Shown here in pieces: positions 1 through 8,093 of a stretch of 64,000 nucleotides of DNA. Numbering within the stretch: position 1 is the first letter of the stretch; every line of letters starts with the position of its first letter. The notes under the pieces are model-generated. The model did no database searches and had not been told where the DNA came from. It worked only from the letters and a program-made list of their open reading frames with translations. The stretch is from an uncultured bacterium (GTDB lineage: Bacteria; Planctomycetota; UBA1135; GCA-002686595). A program made the position numbers and the translations under genes. Location of the stretch: positions 1 to 64,000 of the forward strand of contig CALEMP010000202.1 of the NCBI GenBank assembly GCA_937910685.1, given 5' to 3'.

Positions 1-97
1 TCCTAGGGAATGACCAACGTTAGGCCTTGAGAAACAACCCCCAGCACCTAAAGAGAGGTAAGCTTCCCGCACCGGCTGAGGCCCAGCCAATCCTAAT

Positions 98-1651
98 TTG
101 AGACTCGGACTACACCAAAGTGCGCGCCTGCAGCAACGTCTTCTGCAATCGCCGCAGCTGATCCAGGCCATGCAAATCCTGCAGATGCCCCTGCTGGATT
201 TGGAGGCCCGTGTAGAACAAGAACTCACGGAAAACCCGTTTCTTGAAAGGGAATCCGAGCAGGAACAAGCTTCCAAGAGCGGCACGGCCGATGAGGCCCG
301 GCAGGAAGTCCCCCAGACGAAAGCAGAACGCGAACTCGACCAACTGCGCGAGAATTTTGAGCGCCTGGAAAAGGAATACGGGGACGGTCGCTCCGAGCAG
401 CGCGCCGTGGCGGACGACGGGGAGAAACGCTTCGACGCGATCCAAAATGTAGCGGGAGAACCGGCGTCCTTGCATGAGGTTCTGATCGGGCAGGTGGGCC
501 TCCTAGAGACCAGCGACCGCAGACGTAAAATCCTCGAATACATCGTCTGGTCCCTCGACCACCACGGATACCTTTCCAGCACCCATGCCGAGTTAATCAC
601 AGAGATCAACGCTCAACTCAGCCGGCCCCTCGAAACCAGCGTTGGACAACCCAGCCCACCGGAAACCGAGACAGAAACGGAAACCGGAACAGAAACCGAG
701 GGCGAGGACGAGACTGTCCCAACCGCCGACCCCTCCCAGGATGAATTCCTGATCAGCTTGGCCCAACTGCGCGCCGCGACCCATCCCGCATTGGCGGCGA
801 AGGACCTGCGCGAGTGCCTGCTGCTGCAACTCGATTCCCATGGGGAACATGAGAGCCTGCTACGGGAGATCATCGACAAGCATCTCGGGGACGTGGAGGG
901 CAACCGCCTACCGCGTATTGCCAAAGCCACGGAAACCACCATCGAGGAAGTGAAGCTGACCCTCGAAGACCTACGCCATTTGGATCCAGCCCCCGGGGCG
1001 ATCTATGGGGGCACCACCGCAGATGTGATCGTTCCCGAGGTGATGGTGCAGGAAGAAAACGGCGAATGGGTCGTGCATGTGGACCGGGAACGCCAGCCCA
1101 GACTGACCCTCTCCAAGGCCTACGAGCAAACCCTCAAGGACCTTCCCAAGGGAGACCCAGCCCGGGAGTGGATTCGCAAACGCCGTGAAAATGCACAGTG
1201 GTTCTTGGAAGCCCTGCGTCAGCGCAAGTCCACCCTACGACGGATCGCTGAAACGATCTTCGAACACCAACGCGCCTTTCTCGAAAAAGGCGTGGAGAGC
1301 CTCGTGCCCCTGCGTATGCAAGATGTGGCGGACACCGTCGAGGTGCACATCTCCACCATTTCCCGCGGGGTTGCGGGCAAGTATGCGGAAACCCCCCATG
1401 GAATTTTCCCGCTCAAGTTTTTCTTCGCCGGAGGCACCACCAAAGACACCGGGGAAGAAACCAGCCAGAAGGCAATTCAACAACGCCTGCGGGCCTTGAT
1501 TGAAAAAGAAGACCCCAAGAAGCCCCACTCGGACGAGCAATTGGCCAAGTTGTTCTCGGAAGAAGAGGGCGTCACCCTGGCGCGCCGAACCATCACCAAG
1601 TACCGCAAGGCCATCGGGATCCCCTCATCCACCCAGCGGCGCGAATACTAG
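98..1651 (+). CDS. rpoN: RNA polymerase sigma-54 factor RpoN
   Basis: Alternative sigma factor that binds core RNA polymerase, recognises -24/-12 promoters and needs an AAA+ activator to open them. The N-terminus is the Gln/Leu-rich region I (LGLHQSARLQQRL, then SPQLIQAM), followed by the acidic region II, the core-binding domain, the HTH, and near residues 495-504 the RpoN box ARRTITKYRK. Length is 517 residues, normal to slightly long because of an extra Thr/Glu-rich stretch at about residues 183-213. The start is a TTG placed where family members begin; no Shine-Dalgarno is visible close to it and no ATG fits. A lone Fis-type DNA-binding protein is encoded at 9645-9920, which may be relevant to its use. 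Identification is firm; the exact start is less so. Confidence 0.95.
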   Translation: MRLGLHQSARLQQRLLQSPQLIQAMQILQMPLLDLEARVEQELTENPFLERESEQEQASKSGTADEARQEVPQTKAERELDQLRENFERLEKEYGDGRSEQRAVADDGEKRFDAIQNVAGEPASLHEVLIGQVGLLETSDRRRKILEYIVWSLDHHGYLSSTHAELITEINAQLSRPLETSVGQPSPPETETETETGTETEGEDETVPTADPSQDEFLISLAQLRAATHPALAAKDLRECLLLQLDSHGEHESLLREIIDKHLGDVEGNRLPRIAKATETTIEEVKLTLEDLRHLDPAPGAIYGGTTADVIVPEVMVQEENGEWVVHVDRERQPRLTLSKAYEQTLKDLPKGDPAREWIRKRRENAQWFLEALRQRKSTLRRIAETIFEHQRAFLEKGVESLVPLRMQDVADTVEVHISTISRGVAGKYAETPHGIFPLKFFFAGGTTKDTGEETSQKAIQQRLRALIEKEDPKKPHSDEQLAKLFSEEEGVTLARRTITKYRKAIGIPSSTQRREY

Positions 1652-1733
1652 CCGCACCCGAGGCAATGCACATTGCCCGAACAGATCCCAGTCCTAGCGC
1701 TTCAGTCGCTAACATGGGGCCACTTCCCCGAAT

Positions 1734-1762
1734 CCCCCCCCAACGCCCCCCCCCCAAAAAAA
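1734..1762 (+). repeat. Homopolymer tracts C8, C10 and A7 in the efp leader
   Basis: Directly upstream of the efp ATG (1765) lie eight C (1734-1741), then AACG, ten C (1746-1755) and seven A (1756-1762). No Shine-Dalgarno sequence is present. Such tracts are slippage-prone and could also be error-prone in assembly. A regulatory role is inference only. Confidence 0.6.
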
Positions 1763-1764
1763 CG

Positions 1765-2334
1765 ATGCAAGCCAGAGCAACCGAACTCCGCAAGGGCATG
1801 GTCCTAATCAAGGACAACGATCTGCAACAGATCACCGACTACAGCCATGCCACCCCCGGCAACTTGAGAGCGGTCATTCAAGTCAAAACACGCAGCCTTA
1901 ACAGCGGCGTCACTAAGAGTTTTCGACCGGCCGCCGGCGACATGTTCGAGGTCGCCTACCTGGATAAGAAGCCCTGCCAATACCTGTACCAAGAGGCCAA
2001 CGGACACTACGTCTACATGGACCAAGAAACCTTCGATCAGTTCTTTATCCCCAAGGAACAGGCAGAAGAGAAAATGTCCCTGGTCAAGGAGAGCCAAGTC
2101 ATCGACGTGACCTTCCATGAGGAAACACCGATCTCCATCGACTTACCCACCACAGTCACCCTGGAAGTCGTCTGGGCCGAAATGGCAGTCAAGGGCAACA
2201 CGGCCACCAACGTGAAGAAGGAAGCCAAGGTCGAGACCGGCAGGATGGTCAAGGTTCCCCTGCACATCAAGGAAGGGGAACGCATCGTGATCAACACCGA
2301 TACGGGTGAGTTCCAGAAGCGCGCGCAGGATTGA
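1765..2334 (+). CDS. efp: Elongation factor P
   Basis: Translation factor that enters the ribosomal E site and relieves stalling at polyproline. The 189-residue protein has the KOW-like N-terminal domain and the two OB-type domains, with family signatures such as the C-terminal GEFQKRAQD. The start at 1765 gives the canonical length; 33 further upstream in-frame codons (from 1666) look non-coding. The loop that reaches the peptidyl-transferase centre reads ATPGNLRA, so Asn33 sits where Lys (EpmA/YmfI type) or Arg (EarP type) is modified in studied proteins. The PGN tip resembles what I recall from Planctomycetes. Expression may start from a leader containing long C and A tracts. Confidence 0.93.
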   Translation: MQARATELRKGMVLIKDNDLQQITDYSHATPGNLRAVIQVKTRSLNSGVTKSFRPAAGDMFEVAYLDKKPCQYLYQEANGHYVYMDQETFDQFFIPKEQAEEKMSLVKESQVIDVTFHEETPISIDLPTTVTLEVVWAEMAVKGNTATNVKKEAKVETGRMVKVPLHIKEGERIVINTDTGEFQKRAQD

Positions 2335-2394
2335 TGCCCCGCTGAACCGGGGAGTGGTGGCCCAATCGAACTCCTCCGCCGACAAACGAGTCCC

Positions 2395-3849
2395 TCAGAA
2401 AGGAACCCGCTCCCGCCCTCCACGTTCTCCACTGGGGAACAGACGGTAGATCTCAAGGGTCATGTCCCGCCCGGGAGGCGACCCTTCCAACAAAAGCACC
2501 CGCTGTGCTTGTCTGGCAAGAATGTGTTCCAGAACCGCCCGATCCCGGGCTGGCCATTTGAGCAAGAAGTCTCGGCGCAGAATCAACCAGGAGGGCCGAT
2601 CCAAGCGCGCTGCATCCACAATCCGCATGGGTTGCGTGCGATCCGCCCAAGCATGAGCCAAGGGATAACGCGCATCGGTCCAGCCCGGTTGGGTGTACAG
2701 ATCCCCCAGTCCCGCCTGCATGGAGAGCACCAAGTCACCGGGGCCGCGCTGGGCCTGCACATGGGCAAAGGCCTCGCGCCAACGGGGACGGCTCCCGTGC
2801 CAGGGGCCAACTTCAAGGGCCGAAAGGGCCAGCAGGGGCAGAATCAAGATGCTCCCATAGGCCCAACCCCGGCTATTGCCCAGGGGCCAGACCGCCAGCA
2901 GAACGACAAAGGGCAAGAGGCAAAAAACATACTGGGCAGTGACTTGGCCAAACCAGCCCACCGCCGCAACCGAAGCTGCTCCCAGAACGCAAGCGAGTGC
3001 CAAGAGAAGCACGACCTCTTGCCGCTCCTCGTGGGCACGCCAAACTCCCCAAAGCGCGCATAAACCGAGCACAGGTGTCAGGGCAAAACCGCTGGCCAGG
3101 ACAAAATGCTTCAACCCGGAGAAGCCGCTGATCTCACCTTTTTGTGCCAAGTAAATCCCCAGATCACCAGCGAAGATAAAAGCCAAGGGGATGAGGAACA
3201 GGGGCGTCCCGAACAAGCACATGCGCCGCACCCGCGGTGCTGGACGAAGCCCCACCAGGGGGCTCAACAGCAGAGCCCCCACCAAGGCCATGGGCGCCAC
3301 CAACATGGAGAGCTGCAGGGTCCCCGCCAAGCCCATCAGCCCCAAGCCCAGGGCTGCACCCTTCGGGCCATCCCGCAGCAAGGCTCGCAGCAAAACCGCC
3401 GTGCCCAACAGACTGACCGTCAGCCCCGCAGCATAGGGGCGGCCATTGGTCGCCCACTGCAAGACCCAAGGGCTGGCGGCCAAGACCAGACTGGCCCAGG
3501 CGCTGCGTCGAGCTCCGGCCAGGGGCAGGAACGCAAAATAGCAAAGGGGCAAGCTCATGAGGGTCGCCACGGCCGAGAGCAGGCGCACCCCTCGCTCGTC
3601 CACCACTCCGCCCCAAAGCTCCATACAAGCCAGGATCAGCCCATAGAACCCGGGATTGTGGTTGATCCCCCGGGGATGAAAGGCGTCGGTCACGGTCAGG
3701 GCCTCGTCGAACCACAGGGAGAATCCGCCTCCCAGGCAGATCCCCAGTAGGGAAAGGGTCAGGGCTGCCAGAAGCACCCCCTTTGTGGGCCCCAGGGGCC
3801 ATGAATTTCTCTTCCTGAGCAGTTCCATCAAAAGTCCCGGGAGCAGCAT
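2395..3849 (-). CDS. GT-C membrane glycosyltransferase (ArnT/PMT-like)
   Basis: Polytopic membrane protein of about 484 residues with roughly ten hydrophobic segments. After the first segment comes LWFDEALT, the acidic motif of lipid-phosphosugar-dependent GT-C transferases, followed by NHNPGFYGL, equivalent to the HPPLY region of the ArnT/GT39 group. It probably moves a sugar from a polyprenyl-phosphate donor onto a surface glycan, lipid or protein on the periplasmic face. The start at 3849 (MLLPGLLMELL) is chosen because the longer frame to 4005 overlaps the divergent lipoprotein gene and is Arg-rich; 3828 is an alternative. Substrate cannot be read from the sequence. Two DPM1-type GT2 enzymes at 5948-7926 could supply its donor. 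Confidence 0.75.
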   Translation of the reverse strand: MLLPGLLMELLRKRNSWPLGPTKGVLLAALTLSLLGICLGGGFSLWFDEALTVTDAFHPRGINHNPGFYGLILACMELWGGVVDERGVRLLSAVATLMSLPLCYFAFLPLAGARRSAWASLVLAASPWVLQWATNGRPYAAGLTVSLLGTAVLLRALLRDGPKGAALGLGLMGLAGTLQLSMLVAPMALVGALLLSPLVGLRPAPRVRRMCLFGTPLFLIPLAFIFAGDLGIYLAQKGEISGFSGLKHFVLASGFALTPVLGLCALWGVWRAHEERQEVVLLLALACVLGAASVAAVGWFGQVTAQYVFCLLPFVVLLAVWPLGNSRGWAYGSILILPLLALSALEVGPWHGSRPRWREAFAHVQAQRGPGDLVLSMQAGLGDLYTQPGWTDARYPLAHAWADRTQPMRIVDAARLDRPSWLILRRDFLLKWPARDRAVLEHILARQAQRVLLLEGSPPGRDMTLEIYRLFPSGERGGRERVPF

Positions 3850-3929
3850 GCCAGTCCGCGCCGATGAATACCATCGGCGCATCCCACATTGGGCTTGCGA
3901 CCTGACCTGCCGAAGCCCAAAATCCTGCA

Positions 3930-4307
3930 ATGTTCCGACTCCTACCCCTGCTGCTCTTGTTGGCCTCCTGCGTCGCGACCGAACGCCCCGTACGCTTCGC
4001 CACATCCCCTGCGGGTGCCCAAGTACACATTGACGGTCGCGATACGGGTTTCGTGACCCCGATCACCCTCGATCTGCCCGACAAGGATCAGTCCCTGCTG
4101 GAGTTGGTTCTCCCCGGCTACCAAACCGCTCGACGGATGCTGACCCTCAAGGAAGGCAAAGAAATCGTTCCCAGCGCTGACGCCACGGTCTTTTACCTGA
4201 GCTGGCGCTTCCCTCTGTTCCTCTCGGGCGAAGGGTTTTGGATGCCCATCCGCAAGTACACGGTGGAGCAACCCGGGCGCGTCTATGTACAGCTAGAGCG
4301 ATCTTGA
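3930..4307 (+). CDS. PEGA-domain lipoprotein
   Basis: Small (125-residue) exported lipoprotein. The N-terminus MFRLLPLLLLLASC is a lipoprotein signal with the lipobox LASC, so Cys14 would be lipidated. Residues ~20-75 form a PEGA domain (TSPAGAQVHIDGRDTGFVTP...), a small beta domain found in surface-layer-like and stress-linked envelope proteins, typically with a PxGAxVxxDG pattern. The C-terminal third (LSWRFPLFLSGEGFW) is not recognised. Its TGA stop shares bases with the TTG start of the following phosphatase gene (TTGA), so the two are probably co-translated. Function unknown. Confidence 0.75.
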   Translation: MFRLLPLLLLLASCVATERPVRFATSPAGAQVHIDGRDTGFVTPITLDLPDKDQSLLELVLPGYQTARRMLTLKEGKEIVPSADATVFYLSWRFPLFLSGEGFWMPIRKYTVEQPGRVYVQLERS

Positions 4308-4855
4308 GCTCCCTGACTCCTGCGGTTTTCCTCGATCGTGACGGCACCCTGATCGAAGAGGTGGATTACCTCGCGGACCCCGCTGGGGTTGTACTCATCC
4401 CTGGTGCTGCACAGGCACTCAAGGACCTGGCTGCAGCTGGCTACAAACTCGTGCTCGTCACCAACCAAAGCGGCGTTGCCCGCGGGCTCTTGGACGAGGC
4501 AAAACTCGCGCAAATTCACGAGCGGCTCAACCATTTACTGCACGGAGAAGACACCCGTCTCGACGGCATCTACACCTGCATCCACCATCCAGAGTTTGGC
4601 TCTCCCTGCACTTGTCGCAAACCCCAACCGGGCATGCTGTTGCAAGCCGCGGAAGACCTGCAATTGGACCTAAAACGCAGCTGGATGATTGGGGACGCGG
4701 CTAGGGATCTTGAGGCTGGTGAACGGGCGGGCGCGCGCTCACTGCTAGTACGCACAGGCAAGGGCAGCGCTTTGGCCCGGGAGCGAAACGGTGAGGGGAT
4801 CACCGTGACCGAGAACATAGCCGACGCCGCCCGCTGGATCCTGGCTCAAGCCTAA
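4304..4855 (+). CDS. gmhB: HAD-IIIA phosphatase, D-glycero-D-manno-heptose-1,7-bisphosphate 7-phosphatase type
   Basis: Predicted cytoplasmic HAD phosphatase of 183 residues. It has the motif I FLDRDGTLIEE, motif II LVTNQSG, a Zn-binding pattern CIHHPEFGSPCTCRKP and motif III/IV with MIGDAARDLEAG. This arrangement is that of GmhB, which removes the 7-phosphate in the ADP-/GDP-heptose pathway; histidinol-phosphate phosphatases share the Zn motif. I chose the TTG at 4304 because it overlaps the preceding TGA and precedes the core directly (LSSLTPAVFLDRDG); the ORF could be read from 4238 but that lies within the upstream gene. No other heptose gene is in the window, so substrate is uncertain. 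Confidence 0.85.
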   Translation: MSSLTPAVFLDRDGTLIEEVDYLADPAGVVLIPGAAQALKDLAAAGYKLVLVTNQSGVARGLLDEAKLAQIHERLNHLLHGEDTRLDGIYTCIHHPEFGSPCTCRKPQPGMLLQAAEDLQLDLKRSWMIGDAARDLEAGERAGARSLLVRTGKGSALARERNGEGITVTENIADAARWILAQA

Positions 4856-4874
4856 GGGTCGAGCGCAAAGGCCC

Positions 4875-5951
4875 TCAGGGCAAAAAGCGCGAAGCCAAAC
4901 CACCCATGCGCACCGCCACCCCAGCCGGAAGCTGGGTCCACAGTTTGCGCAGGGGCGCGGTCTTTGGGTTCGAAGGGTTCATGGATGGAAGCCCCTTGTC
5001 CTTCACAAGGAAATAGGCATAGGGCAAGTCACGGGCCTCGAATCCCTGACGGCGTTTGAAGTCAGCCGCCCCGCTGCCTCTCCGACTGCGGCCAAAGTCA
5101 AAGACCTTGATTCCACGCTCGATCGCCCACTCTTGCAGGGCGCAGTACATGAATGAGGACGCCTTGAATTCCCGGTCCGCTCCGGGGAGGGTGCCGGAAT
5201 AGTAGGCGTGCAGTTCGTCCCGGTAGATAAAGCTCATCACCGCGGACAGAATCTGAGAACCCTGGCGCACCACGTGAATTTTAACCCCGGGCTGCAGGCC
5301 ATCAAGCAGGCGTTCGAACCAGCTAAGAGGTAGCGCCGGAGAACCCAGGGCCTGCTTGTTGGCCTGGAAGAGGGTCACAAGGTCGGGCAAGTACCAGGGG
5401 CCCTCATCCAAAACCAGGCCCAGCTTGTTCCGTGCCCGACGCACGTCCGCCCTGGCTTTCTTCGGAATCGTGTTCAGCACTTGATCCGCGGTTGCTGGTA
5501 GTTCGTGTCGAAATCCGCAATAGAGTTCGCTCGTCAGCGGGGAGACAGCATAGCCCTCCTGGGGCACGTCGGGATCAGAAAGGGTTTCACGGTTGCGCAA
5601 CTCGAGCCGCGCCAAGCCACGGCCTTGCGCTTCCTCAAGAGCCGCACATTGCAGGGCAGCGACGGCCCCCGCCTGGATCTCTAGGCCACCACCATAAACC
5701 CCGTAGGGCACAGAAATCAGGGCGCGGCCACCACCCAGTCCACGGCAAAGGGAAAGGGGCAACAGTCCCACCAGTTGATCCCCGTCGAAGGCCAGAAGAT
5801 CCTCCTGGGGATGACCGAACTGAAGGGCCACCGCGCGGCCCCAGTGAGGCCGGTGAAACACCGTGCCCTCCCCATGAGCAAGCACAAACCGATCCCGGGC
5901 CTCGAAGTCATCTGCACCGGCCTTACGAACTTGAAAGCGACCAGCGCTCAT
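4875..5951 (-). CDS. FemAB-like protein, XrtA/PEP-CTERM system-associated type
   Basis: A 358-residue double-GNAT-fold protein resembling the FemAB-related family that accompanies exosortase A loci. Supporting stretches are PKKARADVRRARN in the centre, VFDFGRSRRGSG followed by FKRRQGFE, and the C-terminal NPSNPKTAPLRKLW with LPAGVAVRMG, which matches the family ending. FemAB proteins add amino acids from aminoacyl-tRNA; the role in XrtA systems is not established, with aminoacyl transfer to a polysaccharide or lipid intermediate a common guess. The start at 5951 forms an ATGA overlap with the upstream GT2 stop; 5960 is also possible. It is last in a three-gene minus-strand unit (7926 to 4875). 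Confidence 0.85.
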   Translation of the reverse strand: MSAGRFQVRKAGADDFEARDRFVLAHGEGTVFHRPHWGRAVALQFGHPQEDLLAFDGDQLVGLLPLSLCRGLGGGRALISVPYGVYGGGLEIQAGAVAALQCAALEEAQGRGLARLELRNRETLSDPDVPQEGYAVSPLTSELYCGFRHELPATADQVLNTIPKKARADVRRARNKLGLVLDEGPWYLPDLVTLFQANKQALGSPALPLSWFERLLDGLQPGVKIHVVRQGSQILSAVMSFIYRDELHAYYSGTLPGADREFKASSFMYCALQEWAIERGIKVFDFGRSRRGSGAADFKRRQGFEARDLPYAYFLVKDKGLPSMNPSNPKTAPLRKLWTQLPAGVAVRMGGLASRFLP

Positions 5952-6925
5952 TCGCCCCAAACCCCCTCGATGCGGTACTCCCGGATGTTGCGTGCCTGGG
6001 TGAAGATTACGATCTCCCCCACTAGCCCGAAGCCGATGATCTGTACGCCCAACACAAACAGCAAAACCCCCAAAAGGAAGGCCGCACTACCAAACAGGGC
6101 ACGGTTGGGATCAAGCCAGCTGGCGACCCCCACCCAGGTGGCAATGAGCCCACCGGCCCCCATACAGGAACCGCCGAGGGCACCAAAAAAGCGCAGGGGC
6201 TTGTGGGTAAAGCGCGTCAGAAAAACCACCCCCAACACATCCAAGATGCGCCGGGCATAGGTCATGGGTCCAAAGACCCCACGTGTTCCACGCTCGGCAA
6301 TGTGGCGCACCTTTACCTCTTCCACCCGGAAGCCCTGGCGGAAAGCGATCACCGCCAGATAACGGTAGAGGGTTCCGTAGATCGTCAGTTGTTCCAGCAC
6401 CGTCCTCTTGAAAGCTCGCAGGGAACAATTCAAATCACCGAAGCGCGCTCCCGTAAGAAACCCCAGGAGCGAATTGAAAGCATTGGATTGCAAGCGGTTC
6501 AGCCATGAGTCCACACGCTCGATACGCTTCGCCGTGACCACATCAGCGCCCGCCTGAAGGGTGGTGATCATCTCGGCCACCCCATGGGGATCCGATTGGA
6601 CGTATTCGGGCGAGGTCAGAATGATCTCTCCTCGGGCATGCTCGAATGCACTGGCCAGACAAACAGCCTCGCCAAAAGCCCGGTGGAAGCCAATCGTCCG
6701 CACCTGCTGGTTGGTCTCGGCCTGCATCTCCAGGGCGGCATCCCATTGGGGCCCCTTGTGCCCATCAAAAACCAAAATGGCCTCCCATGCCAGGCCCAAG
6801 CGTTCCAATTGGGCACTGAGGGATTCCACCACTTTGCGCACCTCCGCGTCAGAGGTGCTCACCGGAACGACAATGGTCACATCGGGGGGACTGACTGACT
6901 CAGCCTGCGGGATCTCGTCGATCAT
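5948..6925 (-). CDS. DPM1-type GT2 glycosyltransferase with C-terminal membrane segments, divergent donor site
   Basis: Membrane-associated GT2 family protein of 325 residues. The GT-A fold starts at VTIVVPVSTSDAE and runs to about residue 230. Two C-terminal hydrophobic hairpins follow (LGGSCMGAGGLIATWVGVA and LGVLLFVLGVQIIGFGLVG), as in polyprenyl-phosphate sugar synthases of the GtrB/ArnC kind. Where relatives have DADLQ(D/H)P for metal and nucleotide-sugar binding, this protein reads LTSPEYVQSDP, so the usual DxD is absent, while the neighbour at 6922-7926 keeps DADLQNDP. It is ATGA-coupled to that neighbour. It may be an inactive partner subunit or bind another donor. Family call is solid; activity is open. 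Confidence 0.8.
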   Translation of the reverse strand: MIDEIPQAESVSPPDVTIVVPVSTSDAEVRKVVESLSAQLERLGLAWEAILVFDGHKGPQWDAALEMQAETNQQVRTIGFHRAFGEAVCLASAFEHARGEIILTSPEYVQSDPHGVAEMITTLQAGADVVTAKRIERVDSWLNRLQSNAFNSLLGFLTGARFGDLNCSLRAFKRTVLEQLTIYGTLYRYLAVIAFRQGFRVEEVKVRHIAERGTRGVFGPMTYARRILDVLGVVFLTRFTHKPLRFFGALGGSCMGAGGLIATWVGVASWLDPNRALFGSAAFLLGVLLFVLGVQIIGFGLVGEIVIFTQARNIREYRIEGVWGE

Positions 6926-7926
6926 GATCGACCCTCCTCTACTAGGGGCGCCAGGGTTCCACGGCCAAAGACGTTGCTGGCCCGCACAATAAGCTCAGCC
7001 AGGAGACCCAAGAGCAAAAAATCAACAATGGTCATAACAAACAAGGACATGATCAGGAGCGCAGCTTGGCCCCATTGGTTGGAAAAAGAAACCCGTTCGT
7101 TCGTCCAGGCAATCATGGCCACAAATACCAAGGTCGCCAGAACGAACGGCACACTGCAAACCGCAAAGTAAATCAGGGGGCTCCGCACAAACGAACCCAC
7201 CAACTGCACAGACAAAAGATCACTCAACACCCGCGCTGCCCGGCCAATACCATACTTGCTGGTGCCATGAATTCGAGGACGGTGGTGCACCACTAACTCG
7301 CCAATACGTGCCCCGGATCCAAGAGCCAAGGCGGGCAAGAAGCGATGCTGTTCCGCATAAATCGGCATGCGCTCCACTAGGGTGCGGCGAAATGCCTTGA
7401 GAGTGCAGCCCGTGTCATGAATCCCAGCCCCGCTAACCTTGCGGATCAAGAGGTTGGCCAATGTGGAGGGCGCACGACGAAGCATCATTCCATCTTTACG
7501 ATCCCGCCGCCAGCCCACCACCAGATCAAAACCGCTCTCCAGCTTGGCCACTAGATGCGGAATATCCATGGGGTCGTTTTGCAAGTCCGCGTCCATGGTC
7601 ACCACGATCTCACCCCGGCTCATGTCAAACCCGGCCGCCATAGCCGAAGTCTGTCCAAAGTTTCGGCGAAAGAAAATCAACCGCACGTGTTCAGGATCAT
7701 CTGCGTGCAATTGCCGAAGCACATCCCGGGAACCATCAGTGCTCCCGTCATCGGTGTAAACAACCTCCCACGGACGGTTCATTGCCCCCACGTGATCCAG
7801 AATCTCCTGGTGCAGCAGGGGTAGATTTTCGACCTCGTCCAGCACGGGGACGACGACCGAAATCCCCCCTCTAAGAGGGGATGAATCGGAGGTTCGGGAG
7901 CCTGGGGTCGGGGGTGAAGAGGCCAT
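6922..7926 (-). CDS. DPM1-type GT2 glycosyltransferase (polyprenyl-phosphate sugar synthase-like)
   Basis: Predicted to move a sugar from a nucleotide donor to undecaprenyl phosphate on the cytoplasmic face. The 334-residue protein begins the GT-A fold at ISVVVPVLDEVENLP, has TDDGSTDGS, the metal site DADLQNDP, and TGCTLKAFRR near the acceptor region. Two C-terminal transmembrane hairpins follow (LIYFAVCSVPFVLATLVFVAMI; ALLIMSLFVMTIVDFLLLGL, given here in parts). This is the layout of ArnC, GtrB and related enzymes. The start at 7926 was chosen because residues upstream look random. The region 7927-8093 is shared with a divergent gene, so both promoters probably lie there. It is the first gene of the unit ending at 4875. 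Confidence 0.88.
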   Translation of the reverse strand: MASSPPTPGSRTSDSSPLRGGISVVVPVLDEVENLPLLHQEILDHVGAMNRPWEVVYTDDGSTDGSRDVLRQLHADDPEHVRLIFFRRNFGQTSAMAAGFDMSRGEIVVTMDADLQNDPMDIPHLVAKLESGFDLVVGWRRDRKDGMMLRRAPSTLANLLIRKVSGAGIHDTGCTLKAFRRTLVERMPIYAEQHRFLPALALGSGARIGELVVHHRPRIHGTSKYGIGRAARVLSDLLSVQLVGSFVRSPLIYFAVCSVPFVLATLVFVAMIAWTNERVSFSNQWGQAALLIMSLFVMTIVDFLLLGLLAELIVRASNVFGRGTLAPLVEEGRS

Positions 7927-8093
7927 AGGGCACAGAATCCTAGCGGGGAGAGGTGGCTGTTTCCCCCTGCTCCATCGACCGTCCGGACCCTTTTCCCGAA
8001 CTGAGCCACCCAGAAGCATCGATGCGGGAGCCCGACCGCATTTTAGGACTTCCCTTGGCGTGCCCACTAAATGGGGATACCCTTGAACAACGT

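Noticed and set aside
3106-3750. 214-residue Gln/His/Pro-rich open frame
   Set aside because: Shadow of the GT-C membrane protein: hydrophobic codons read as Gln/His/Pro-rich in the mirror frame.
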